Origin: CAZBUK01 sp964495085
GTDB taxonomy: Bacteria > Bacteroidota > Ignavibacteria > T3Sed10-11
NCBI GenBank assembly: GCA_964495085.1
Contig: CAZBUK010000004.1
Location: 9,690-73,689 of the forward strand
Length of the DNA: 64,000 nucleotides
Direction of reading: 5' to 3'
Both the position numbers and the translations under genes were made by a program. The notes below the pieces were generated by a model, which saw only the letters and a program-made list of their open reading frames with translations, had not been told where the DNA came from and ran no database searches. Shown here piece after piece: positions 42,025-50,018 of the stretch; positions within the stretch are counted from its first letter, which is position 1; each line of letters starts with the position of its first letter.

Positions 42025-44025
42025 TCACTCTTTTGAGTCTGCAAATGCCTGTTCGAGATAGTCGTAATGAATGCTGACCGGGAATCGCTGCTTGAGTCCG
42101 TCGAGCCATTCCTGCTCGCGCTTCGCCGCCATTTCATCCTGGTAAGCGGTGGTAACCTGGGCACGGGCCTCCTCGAAGGTTTTATGCCGGGCAGGATCTT
42201 TTTCAATCGTTTTGACTATGGCGTAGTTGGAACCGACGCGGAACGGCTCGCTGACATCGCCGGCCTCCTGACTGAATGCGCGTGCCGAGAAATCATCCTT
42301 GGTTGCCTCGATCATACCGGTAACGCCGCGATTGCGCTTCATACCGGGGCGTATGGTATATTGGGCCGCGAGTTCTTCCATGTCTTCGCCGGCAATAATT
42401 CGATTATAGATCGACTGCGCGAGGGTATCCTGACGAACCGAAATCTCGATCAGGTTCACCCGGTCGGGATAGGTATAGTTACCGGTCGTCGCTTCGTAGT
42501 AAGTCCGCAGGTTTTCCTCGCTGAGATCAAGCGCAGACCATACCTTCTGCTGCTCTATATAATATATTAGTATGCCGTCCTTGTATTCCTGGATCTTCTC
42601 CGTAAAATCCGGATGCCGTCGGGGAATGTCCTTCGCCTCTTCATGGAGCAGTTCGATCTCTTCGATCCTGCTCATCAGGCCGCGGATTACGGACGGCTGC
42701 AGGCGCCTGCCGATGAATTCCGGATTGGTGCTCAGGTGTTTTGCAATTCGTTCGACGCCGACCGGATTCCCCGCGATGGTATAGAGAGTCGTCTTTCTCA
42801 TGTCCCCGGGCAGCTCATCGATCCAGTCCTCGGTATCGGTGAATGATGCGGTATCGAGCGAGGCGAGAAAACTTTCTATATTTTCGGGATGACTCTCAAA
42901 CGCGTATTTCCTCCGGAGTGAATCCATGTACGCAGCATATTCTGTGTCCAGGCGGGATTGTTGGTATGTCTTTCGCAGCTCTTCCCGCATATCGGCGTAT
43001 GAGGGGAGCGGGACATGTTCGACGGTTTTGATAATATGAAATCCGTACTGAGTCCGGACAACTCCCGAGATTTCACCCGCCTTCTGGTCGAACGCAACCT
43101 CCTCGAATTCCTTTGGAAGCCGCCTTCTCTGAAAGACTCCGAGATCGCCCCCTTTATCCGAACTTCCCCAATCCTCGGAATGGCGCTGCGCCATTTCTGC
43201 AAAGTCCGCGCCGGTTCTCAGCGTGTCGAGAATTGCCTGTATCGACTCCAGCGCTTTGAGCGTATCGGCGGGATCCGCATCGCCGAGTGCATACTTCATG
43301 ATGTGTGAAGCCCGGACGCCTCCCGTGCTCGGCCGCCGGTCGGTTTTCTTTATAATATGATAGCCGTACTGCGTCCTGACCGGCGTTCTGGTCATCTCGC
43401 CGGGTTGAAGGGCGAACACCGCATCTTCAAACGATTTTACCATCAGTCCGCCGGTGAAGAAATACAGATCGCCCCGGTTTTGTGCGGCGCTCGGATCCTC
43501 CGAGTGTTCCACCGCCAGATCCTCGAACGAAGCCCCCGCATCGAGCTTTTGTATCAAACCGAGAGCCCGTTCGTATGCCGCCAGGGTGTCCGCGGGTGAA
43601 GGATTCGATCCGAGACGCAGCAAAATGTGGCTTGCCCGGATTTCGTACTTTTTCCGCTCGTACATTGCACGGTAGGCGGGTTCGAAAAATTCCCGCTCGA
43701 GTAAAAATGCAACCGCCAGCGATTTTTCATATTCGCCCAGCTCTTCCAGAACCTCAGGCGACCGATCGAGGCCTTCGGCATAGGCGTCCTTCATCTTCAG
43801 TTTATAGCGCACCAGCAGGTCGAGAAATTCCTTCCTGTCGTCGATGGATGCTTCTTTCCCTTTATCCCAACCTCCGTTCAGTCTTGCATAGGTAGCTTCG
43901 TACTCCGTCAACGTCAGGGGTTGATCGCCTATGGAGGCGATTATGGTTTCCGAAGCCTGTCTCGAACAACCGGTTATACCGAACAGAATACATACTAAGC
44001 CGATGAAATAAATGCGACTCTTCAT
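42025..44025 (-). CDS. PpiC-type peptidyl-prolyl isomerase lipoprotein
   Basis: 666 residues from MKSRIYFIG (ATG at 44025; a GTG nine bases upstream is also possible). Lipobox FGITGC. A SurA-N-like helical region is followed by two well-formed parvulin domains at about 125-235 (IRASHILLRLG ... QYGYHIIKKTDRRP) and 240-345 (VRASHIMKYALG ... QYGFHIIKTVEHVP), and a degenerate third at about 520-620 (VNLIEISVRQD ... GSNYAIVKTIEKDP). Anchored in the periplasm, it likely helps outer-membrane or exported proteins fold. First gene of the foldase-moxR run. Confidence 0.88.
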   Translation of the reverse strand: MKSRIYFIGLVCILFGITGCSRQASETIIASIGDQPLTLTEYEATYARLNGGWDKGKEASIDDRKEFLDLLVRYKLKMKDAYAEGLDRSPEVLEELGEYEKSLAVAFLLEREFFEPAYRAMYERKKYEIRASHILLRLGSNPSPADTLAAYERALGLIQKLDAGASFEDLAVEHSEDPSAAQNRGDLYFFTGGLMVKSFEDAVFALQPGEMTRTPVRTQYGYHIIKKTDRRPSTGGVRASHIMKYALGDADPADTLKALESIQAILDTLRTGADFAEMAQRHSEDWGSSDKGGDLGVFQRRRLPKEFEEVAFDQKAGEISGVVRTQYGFHIIKTVEHVPLPSYADMREELRKTYQQSRLDTEYAAYMDSLRRKYAFESHPENIESFLASLDTASFTDTEDWIDELPGDMRKTTLYTIAGNPVGVERIAKHLSTNPEFIGRRLQPSVIRGLMSRIEEIELLHEEAKDIPRRHPDFTEKIQEYKDGILIYYIEQQKVWSALDLSEENLRTYYEATTGNYTYPDRVNLIEISVRQDTLAQSIYNRIIAGEDMEELAAQYTIRPGMKRNRGVTGMIEATKDDFSARAFSQEAGDVSEPFRVGSNYAIVKTIEKDPARHKTFEEARAQVTTAYQDEMAAKREQEWLDGLKQRFPVSIHYDYLEQAFADSKE

Positions 44026-44078
44026 AACGATCACATCTCACATAATGATTGGATACGCGGATAGGTTGATTATTTATT

Positions 44079-44195
44079 GGTTCCCGCTGAAAAAATCGTT
44101 GTCATCCTCCGACTCCGCATCGGACGCCAACACTGCCAGGCCGAGCCCTGATCCCGACTCCGTCGGGAGGGAAGCCTGACTTTTTCAGTAAGAAG
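44079..44195. mobile_element. MITE-like inverted-repeat element, copy 2
   Basis: The left end GGTTCCCGCTGAAAAAATC (44079-44097) and right end GACTTTTTCAGTAAGAA (44179-44195) form an imperfect inverted repeat. The interior has small hairpins such as CCCGAC/GTCGGG near 44153-44167 and no ORF. The right end, read inward, is TTCTTACTGAAAAAGTCAGG continuing into CTTC, nearly the left end of copy 1 at 22014. Confidence 0.6.
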
Positions 44196-44929
44196 TAATA
44201 TGATATACAAGATTAGTAATTTAAGAATTTACCCATTCATAAGCAATTTAAGCGATTTGAAGGATATTTGTGGAGGAATGCCGATTTAAGAATATCAGGG
44301 TAAACCGATCTATTGGATCCGTCATTTTCACCAGATTTGGATAAACCTCGGGGACGAGCCTCCAAACGGGCCTTATCTCCGGCGGTACGTAACTGTATTA
44401 TCGATCTTTATCGTTCAGTCTAAACCAAGGACCTTAACAAACGACTCGTTCCCTGCGATTCGGTTACCGATATAGCTCGATAACCTCAGGGATCCGATCT
44501 GAAGAACGTCGTCTGCTTAGATATCACTCGATGAGTCAATTTTATTAAAATATTGGAAATTATGAAATAAGTTATTATACTTCGACTCAAGTAGAGTCGC
44601 AGCAACCTTTCCACGAATATATTTCACCTAGCTAAGCCGCATACTAAAAACTAAATTGTGCCGTTGTCTGTTTCCACCCACCTGTTCGGACATATATCTA
44701 CGAACCGATCTGTAAAGCAGGATACTCTAAATTTACTCGATATGGTTTGAGGGGCAAGGCGGTTTAGGTTAGATTAACCATATATCATAGATGTAGATAG
44801 AGAACAGATATGTAGTCTCATCTTGTCTGGTTTATTGCAGGCAAATTATTGTATAGACGCTATCGTTCGAAATCCTTGATGATCTCAAATTAAAACCGAC
44901 AATCTTTTATATGCTCAAGGGAGGGATCT
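44196..44929. other. AT-rich intergenic region
   Basis: 734 bases with no ORF of note, no tRNA and no strong hairpin. It marks the edge of the AT-rich accessory island. The promoter of the gene at 44930 should be at its right end; a GGGAGGGA ribosome site lies just before that ATG. Confidence 0.55.
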
Positions 44930-45769
44930 ATGAGACTGCGTAAATTATTCATTATAATCGTCTTTTCAGTGCTAAGTGTACAATATGTAACCCTCGCCGA
45001 TGTTCCCCGCACCATCTTTCATCAGGGACTTCTCACCGACGAAAGCGGAGAACCGGTAGAAAATAAAGCCTATATTTTCACGTTCCGCATCTACGACAAC
45101 GCATCCGAAGGTCCGGCACTCTGGAATGAGACCCAGGCCGTCATGGTATCCGGGGGAGTATTCAATACCTGGCTTGGGAAAGAAAATCCGATAGATCTCC
45201 CGTTTGATGAGCAGTATTGGGTCGGCATTTCGATCGATGGAGGAGATGAACTCGAGCCGCGTATGCCGCTCGGCGCTGCGCCGTATGCGATACATGCACT
45301 ATCGGTTGAAGACGAAGCTATTACAACGGAAAAACTTGCCTCGGGAGCGGTGACGCCTGAGAAACTCCATCCAGACATTTCTCTTCCCGTCACCTTCGAA
45401 TTCACCGTATCAGCATCAGATTGGGGGAATAATTTACATTATGGTTCCGGTAATATCTTTAGGGCATATTCAATTCCCCCGGAGAATGTAGGTGGGATAG
45501 ATGTTGTTTCTTTTTTTAATAACGGCGGAGCCATAGTGGTTTATGCAAACGCACATCACACCGACGGCGGTTCCCTTGGAGGCTGGCACAACCTTCCTTA
45601 TATGTATCGATCTGTGGATGAGATCGGTGTTAAAATACTGTATCTCATTTCACGGGGTGCGTTAGCCATAACAAGGACGACCAATGGTTGGGATTCTTTA
45701 ATTATTCCGGATGATAATCTGCCGGATTCCGTCGATATCAAGATCGTGCTGATTAAGAATGTTAATTGA
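44930..45769 (+). CDS. Secreted surface protein of unknown function
   Basis: 279 residues. Signal peptide (about 1-23) then a module common in exported proteins of this group: VPRTIFHQGLLTDESGEPV, FRIYDNASEGPALWNE, YWVGISIDGGDELEPRMPLG and APYAIHALSVED. A linker, ITTEKLASGAVTPEKL, resembles repeats found in tail-fibre-like and adhesin-like proteins. The C-terminal 125 residues (from about 155) are beta-rich and not recognised. Probably displayed or released at the cell surface. No sorting tail. Confidence 0.65.
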   Translation: MRLRKLFIIIVFSVLSVQYVTLADVPRTIFHQGLLTDESGEPVENKAYIFTFRIYDNASEGPALWNETQAVMVSGGVFNTWLGKENPIDLPFDEQYWVGISIDGGDELEPRMPLGAAPYAIHALSVEDEAITTEKLASGAVTPEKLHPDISLPVTFEFTVSASDWGNNLHYGSGNIFRAYSIPPENVGGIDVVSFFNNGGAIVVYANAHHTDGGSLGGWHNLPYMYRSVDEIGVKILYLISRGALAITRTTNGWDSLIIPDDNLPDSVDIKIVLIKNVN

Positions 45770-46008
45770 ATATATCCGATAAAGTTTTAATAGCCGTTTC
45801 GATGAACACCTCCGGATGTTTCAAAGGTTTACTGATTTCGACCATCTCAAACGTGAATCTCGGTACTTTCGGGACCAGCACAATCGTTAAGGGAGAAGCT
45901 GCATTTTATCCGTGGGTGAACGAAAAAGGATATATCAACATTCTCAATGAAGTGTAAACGATGTCATGATACTTGTCATCTACTAAACTTCTCCAAACCG
46001 TATGCAGA

Positions 46009-46726
46009 AGGCACTTTAAAATATAAATATCTTAAACCTTATTTATTCACTCAACCTTAGTAGTCAAAAGTCTCCCCCCATAAACCAAAACCTTATTACC
46101 TTATCTTTTCTTTATCCTACCAGGCTGTATTGTTCTCTGGTAGTGTTTCATCAATTTCTCATATTCCTCTGCAAAACTTACCTTCCGATGATGCGCCCCT
46201 TGGTTTAATATATACCTGCATACTCTCTCCACATCAGACTTCGATACTGAAAAGGCAGCTGCAGTCTCCTGCCATAAAAATATGCCGTTGCTGAGTTTGT
46301 TTTCAAAAATAAATTTACGGGTACCATCTGCAATAATCGTTGCCATTCCCTCCTCCGATATACCAGGCGAGCGTGATACGAGCATGTGCACATGATCCGG
46401 GTTCGCGTATATTGCATACAGTTTCGAATCAAGATTTTTCACTATACCGGTTATATACTTCTCAACCCTCTTTCTGCTGCTTTCCGGTATCAATGGAATA
46501 CGGTTCTTCGTTGATAGTATAAAATGTATATAGAGGTTATGATATTTAATTCTCATACCGTATACGCGATTCCTGATAACAAAAAAAAGGTAATAAGGTC
46601 GATGGGTGTATGGAACGTTCGTGCTACTAAGGTTATTGAAACCGGATAAGGTTTTGTCGTTTGATATCCCGGTTTACATATAATTTAATCGTGGTGGATC
46701 TATATGCTCCTGCCGGAATCATCATA
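46009..46726 (-). mobile_element. IS200/IS605-like insertion sequence (copy A, with transposase)
   Basis: Bounds come from alignment to the deleted copy at 48459-48805: similarity starts at AGGCACTTTAAA (46009) and ends at GCCGGAATCATCATA (46726), 718 bases, a normal IS200 size. Subterminal inverted repeats flank the gene: AACCTTAGTAG with CTACTAAGGTT, and ACCTTATTACCTT (46090-46102) with its complement (46587-46599). These hairpins suit a single-strand, Y1-type mechanism. The true cleavage sites are not certain. Confidence 0.75.
46101..46556 (-). CDS. tnpA: Y1 (HUH) transposase, IS200/REP-associated type
   Basis: 151 residues, the full length for this family. Seen: the opening LYIHFILSTKNRIPLI, the HUH motif in NPDHVHMLVS (metal-binding His-Val-His), and a candidate catalytic tyrosine in VCRYILNQGAHHRK. 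It nicks and joins single-stranded DNA at hairpin-marked ends. No accessory TnpB is adjacent. It looks intact, so it could still mobilise this copy and the deleted one at 48.5 kb. Confidence 0.9.
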   Translation of the reverse strand: MRIKYHNLYIHFILSTKNRIPLIPESSRKRVEKYITGIVKNLDSKLYAIYANPDHVHMLVSRSPGISEEGMATIIADGTRKFIFENKLSNGIFLWQETAAAFSVSKSDVERVCRYILNQGAHHRKVSFAEEYEKLMKHYQRTIQPGRIKKR

Positions 46727-47080
46727 CAAATAAAATGTGGTGAAGGCAAGCGTGCATAAAGGGGCGAAGATGCTGAGATGCGCATAGGGTAAAGCCGATT
46801 CGTATGTGGGAAGAGCGATGTCTTCTCACGCACTACGTGATATACGGAATAGTGGGCGGAAATGGCAACTACATTGAAATTGTGGTGATGGAATTTTCCC
46901 TTCATTCAATAAAAGTATTGCTTTTCTACTTGCATATGTTTCCGAACAGAGAGATTGTACATATGATGATGATCAATTATCAAGAGATCTTCGTGAATCA
47001 AGAATAGCTACGTTCTCTGGTCATTTGCTTATTTCGATTTTATACAATCAGGCCATCATGAAAAGTAAATATAATCCTTG
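46727..47080. other. Intergenic region beside the IS
   Basis: 354 bases. Short ORFs occur on both strands, but none resembles a protein or has a good ribosome site. The first 40 bases weakly resemble the sequence after the deleted IS copy (a shared AAAGGGG near 46760 and 48838), so the element may extend slightly further. Confidence 0.45.
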
Positions 47081-47605
47081 TTACCCGTAATAAGACTGTA
47101 TATCCCGAATTATCCACATTGTCTTTCTCCTTTTAAAAATGATAGTCAGTCGACCACGGTCAACGTAGATCAGATCGAGGGCTGGAGAATACATTTCGTT
47201 CTTAATCAAATCGATAATCAATTCATCTCTATCCTGTTTCCTGATTGATAAAATTAAAAAATCAAACTGCTCCTTCGTTGACCGTTTATGTATTTCTATC
47301 GAATCTATCGGAAGAATTGACCACCTATCAATATGTCTTGGGAGTGCCCGTGATAAGTTCTCATCAAACGATGACGATCGTGAATCACGGGAAGCTCGTT
47401 CCCTGACCGGATGTATAAATATAGTATCACTTACAAAGATACCCTCGACTTCGGGCAATTTCTCCAACGCAATAGCATGATGTAATGCGTCACGAACTGC
47501 ATGTGATATATCAGCATGATCATGCGAGCAGGACTGGATCCCAGTCATTACACCGATACAAAGCTTGACTATAACACCTATTACATTATGTTGAAAAAAC
47601 GTCAT
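47081..47605 (-). CDS. Hypothetical protein, candidate immunity for the RHS toxin tip
   Basis: 174 residues, no family recognised. The N-terminal 30 residues are mostly hydrophobic (NVIGVIVKLCIGVMTG), followed by a mixed alpha/beta region ending GRLTIIFKRRKTMWIIRD. A strong ribosome site (AAGGAG, six bases from the ATG) argues that it is a real gene. It begins 18 bases after the RHS tip stop on the same strand, the usual place for a cognate immunity protein. That role is inferred from position only. Confidence 0.55.
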   Translation of the reverse strand: MTFFQHNVIGVIVKLCIGVMTGIQSCSHDHADISHAVRDALHHAIALEKLPEVEGIFVSDTIFIHPVRERASRDSRSSSFDENLSRALPRHIDRWSILPIDSIEIHKRSTKEQFDFLILSIRKQDRDELIIDLIKNEMYSPALDLIYVDRGRLTIIFKRRKTMWIIRDIQSYYG

Positions 47606-47623
47606 ACCATCTCCTTATCATTG

Positions 47624-48430
47624 TCACTCATTTTTTCTCTTGTTGAGTCTTTCTTGTAGTTTTTCTTGGTCGGGTGGTGAAATCTGCCTTATTTCATCTC
47701 CAATAGTTCCTGCTTTGATTTTTCTTCCTATTATTGAGCCATCGTCGTGCTCCCTACCTTGTTCATCTTTTGGATGCTGCAGGTCGGCTTTGTTGTGACC
47801 GATTTCATGGGAAGCATCATTGGCAGCAGCAGTCTCGAGATTTGTTTCCCCATCATGCTGCAAGCCTACCAAATTGACCAATACTGTATTTCGATCTCCA
47901 GTAAACTTATCGATGGAGGCGCCACGCCCTGTGCCATCCGAAGCGTATAGGTCTAACTTAACCTTGATTGAGTTTTCAGATCCGAACAATCTCTTTAGCT
48001 CGAACTTAAAATTGCCTGCGATTCCTGTATAAACTTTGACACCCTCAGTCTCAAATTGATTCACTACTATCGTAGCAACATCATTAACAGCTACGTTGTG
48101 TCTGGTGCTGTTGTAAACGTATATGTTTATCTGTCTTCCATCTGGGTCATAGAATATGATGGGGTTATTTGCGCTGTAACTATACGGACTCCACCCCGCA
48201 TACTTCCCCGCCAGCGGATCCACCTGCATCCATACACCCTCCTCAGTCAAATACGTCCGCGCTCCCGCATACATCAGACCCGTGAGTTCATCTTTTTCAT
48301 GACCCGTAAACTGATACCGCTTATCCGCCGACCCCACTCCCCTCTGCTGCTCCATCGTCATGATGTACGGATCGTGATACCCACATCGTACTACTTCAAT
48401 GCCTGATTTCCCAATATTAGATATATACAA
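47624..48430 (-). pseudogene. RHS-repeat C-terminal tip with HExxH metallopeptidase domain (5' truncated)
   Basis: 268 residues as read from a TTG at 48430. It begins with the RHS core end YQFTGHEKDELTGLMYAGAR, then VDPLAGKYAGWSPYSYSANN and NPIIFYDPDG, the universal junction before a variable toxin. The variable part (about 95-268) carries SHEIGHNKADLQHP, an HExxH zinc-protease motif with a third His seven residues on. The rest of the RHS shell (over 1,000 residues normally) is missing: upstream is a stop, and 29 bases away the deleted IS copy begins. It is either a broken gene or a displaced tip cassette. Confidence 0.75.
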
Positions 48431-48458
48431 TCTGTCGTAAAATCACAAGTAATCTTAG

Positions 48459-48805
48459 AGGCACTTTAAAATATAAATATCTTAAACCTTATTTATTCAC
48501 TCAACCTTAGTAGCAAACAGTCTCCCCACATAAAACAAAAACCTTATTACCTTATCCTTTCTTTATCCTACCAGGCTGTATTGTCCTCTGGTAGTCGAAT
48601 GTATAAGATGTATATAGATCTTATGGTATTTAATTCTCCGTATACGCGAGTCCTGATAACAGAAATAAGGTACTAAGGTCGATGGGGTATGGAACGTTCG
48701 TGCTACTAAGGTTATTGAGACCGGATAAGGTTTTAGTCCGTTGATACCCCGGTTTCATATAATTGAATCGCGGTGTATCGATATGCTCCTGCCGGAATCA
48801 TCATA
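48459..48805 (-). mobile_element. Internally deleted IS200-like copy (copy B, no transposase)
   Basis: 347 bases aligning end to end with the IS at 46009-46726 but lacking about 370 bases that encode the transposase. The left 140 bases match through the segment CCAGGCTGTATTGT. The copy then jumps to the segment beginning near 46517 and continues to GCCGGAATCATCATA. Point differences and small indels show the two have diverged. It is a non-autonomous derivative that could be moved in trans, and it lies just upstream of the RHS fragment. Confidence 0.8.
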
Positions 48806-48985
48806 TGAATATAAAGCAGTTAAGACAAGAATACGCAAAGGGGAATGAAATTATTCCAGGTAATACGGTATGACCTCTTTTTGAAGGAGTATGGGATTCG
48901 GGATAGCACGCGTGGAAAACGCAAGTGAAATAACGTCCGCGCTCCGGCGTAGGTGAGTAGCACAGCGATATCAACACACCGCGTC

Positions 48986-49162
48986 AAACCCCGTCAGGGG
49001 TGACAGTATGGTAGCGCAATCATCTGTTATCGTGAATCAATTTATTTTTTCTGCCCATAATATCGGCTAAGACATGTACAGCCGGCAGATCGAATCATAC
49101 CGTGTATTTACCATGCATCTCCACAGAGCCGCTAAAGAATACTGTCACCCCTGACGGGGTTT
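48986..49162. repeat. 24-bp perfect inverted repeat made of REP-like units
   Basis: A 24-base sequence at 48986-49009 (starting AAACCCCGTCAGGGG) is exactly inverted at 49139-49162. Each arm holds the small palindrome CCCCTGACGGGG next to ACTGTCA. The left unit continues into GGTAGC (49010-49015), so read on the minus strand it is GCTACC-ATACTGTCA-hairpin, the same plan as 49187-49213 and the units at 21.7 kb. The 130 bases between are non-coding. Confidence 0.7.
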
Positions 49163-49186
49163 AATTTTGTGTTTTATTAATTATCT

Positions 49187-49213
49187 GCTACCATACTGTC
49201 ATCCCTACGGGAT
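49187..49213 (+). repeat. REP-like unit
   Basis: GCTACC, ATACTGTCA, then the palindrome ATCCC-TAC-GGGAT. It is a third unit of the family seen 25-200 bases upstream, with a changed hairpin stem but a conserved flank; the compensating stem changes suggest that structure matters. Confidence 0.6.
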
Positions 49214-49415
49214 TATGGGCGCTCAGGATCCAATTTAGAACAGTAATTATGCCAGATACTTTCTACTTCATTTTCTTTTTCAATTTTCAGTTAAATAATA
49301 TATCGATAAACCCCTGCGTTTCTGTTTCTGCAAACAATTTGACCTACCCCCATCCCTTATCACTTAGAGACCTGATGAAGGAACAGAAACTCGGAATAGT
49401 ATGTGCAGGTATAAC

Positions 49416-49475
49416 TAGTTCTCACTGAAAAAGTACTTAGAAACTTTATTAATAAGACTTTTTTAGTGAGAACTA
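49416..49475. mobile_element. MITE-like inverted-repeat element, copy 3 (minimal)
   Basis: TAGTTCTCACTGAAAAAGT (49416-49434) is inverted at 49457-49475 with a single mismatch, with 22 bases between. The arm matches the ends of the elements at 22014 and 44079. It lies 44 bases from the broken end of the symporter gene and may have caused or followed that truncation. Confidence 0.7.
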
Positions 49476-49519
49476 TTTATACTGAACCGGCCACGCTCCG
49501 CTTGAATTAACCGCTACTC

Positions 49520-49825
49520 TCACACTCCCCCCGACAAAAAGCGTCGGGTATACCCGAGGATTGCCCATATCGCGGAAATCCCCTGCACATATGCCATGCC
49601 GGTCACGCCGATCACGAGCCAGGCGCTTCGTCCGGAGACCACCGCGCTCAATCCCACCACAAAGCTTTTCATTTTCCGGCCGCCGATGAAGAACTCGGCG
49701 ACACCGCCAGACGAAAATCTCGCCGCATAGATTCCGATCCCGATCATTATGAGCAGGTAGACGATGAATGCCGAAACTGACTGCGGATCGGCGGCGACGG
49801 GAGCGGCAGCGGACACGTGTTCCAT
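49520..49825 (-). pseudogene. Truncated sodium:solute symporter (SSS family)
   Basis: Only about 100 residues remain of a family near 500. Seen: the first helix FIVYLLIMIGIGIYAAR, the diagnostic FFIGGRKMKSFVVGLSAVVS segment, then WLVIGVTGMAYVQGISAIW. The sequence then degenerates (TRRFLSGGV) to a stop just before the MITE-like copy 3. It lies downstream of the ROK regulator, as sugar symporters often do, so a lost carbohydrate-uptake operon is likely. Confidence 0.85.
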
Positions 49826-50018
49826 TTGTATTTAAAAGGTGAACATTATGAGCCGGCAGAAATGTTTGTCCGGCAATGTATAGGGTGAAGTTGCGATGAA
49901 GAATGCAGGATACACACGCCGGAGAACCGGCGGGAAATCCCGGGAGGATGCACAATCCGTCAATTCGTTGTTCACGCCGCCGGTAGACGAAATGCTCCGG
50001 CTGATACCGGCCGTTGGA

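Noticed and set aside
45766..45957. 63-codon frame after the surface protein gene
   Set aside because: It uses a TTG start with no ribosome site and has no similarity I can recognise; at most a relic.
46804..47007. 67-codon plus-strand frame beside the IS
   Set aside because: It has no ribosome site or family resemblance and sits in AT-rich non-coding DNA.
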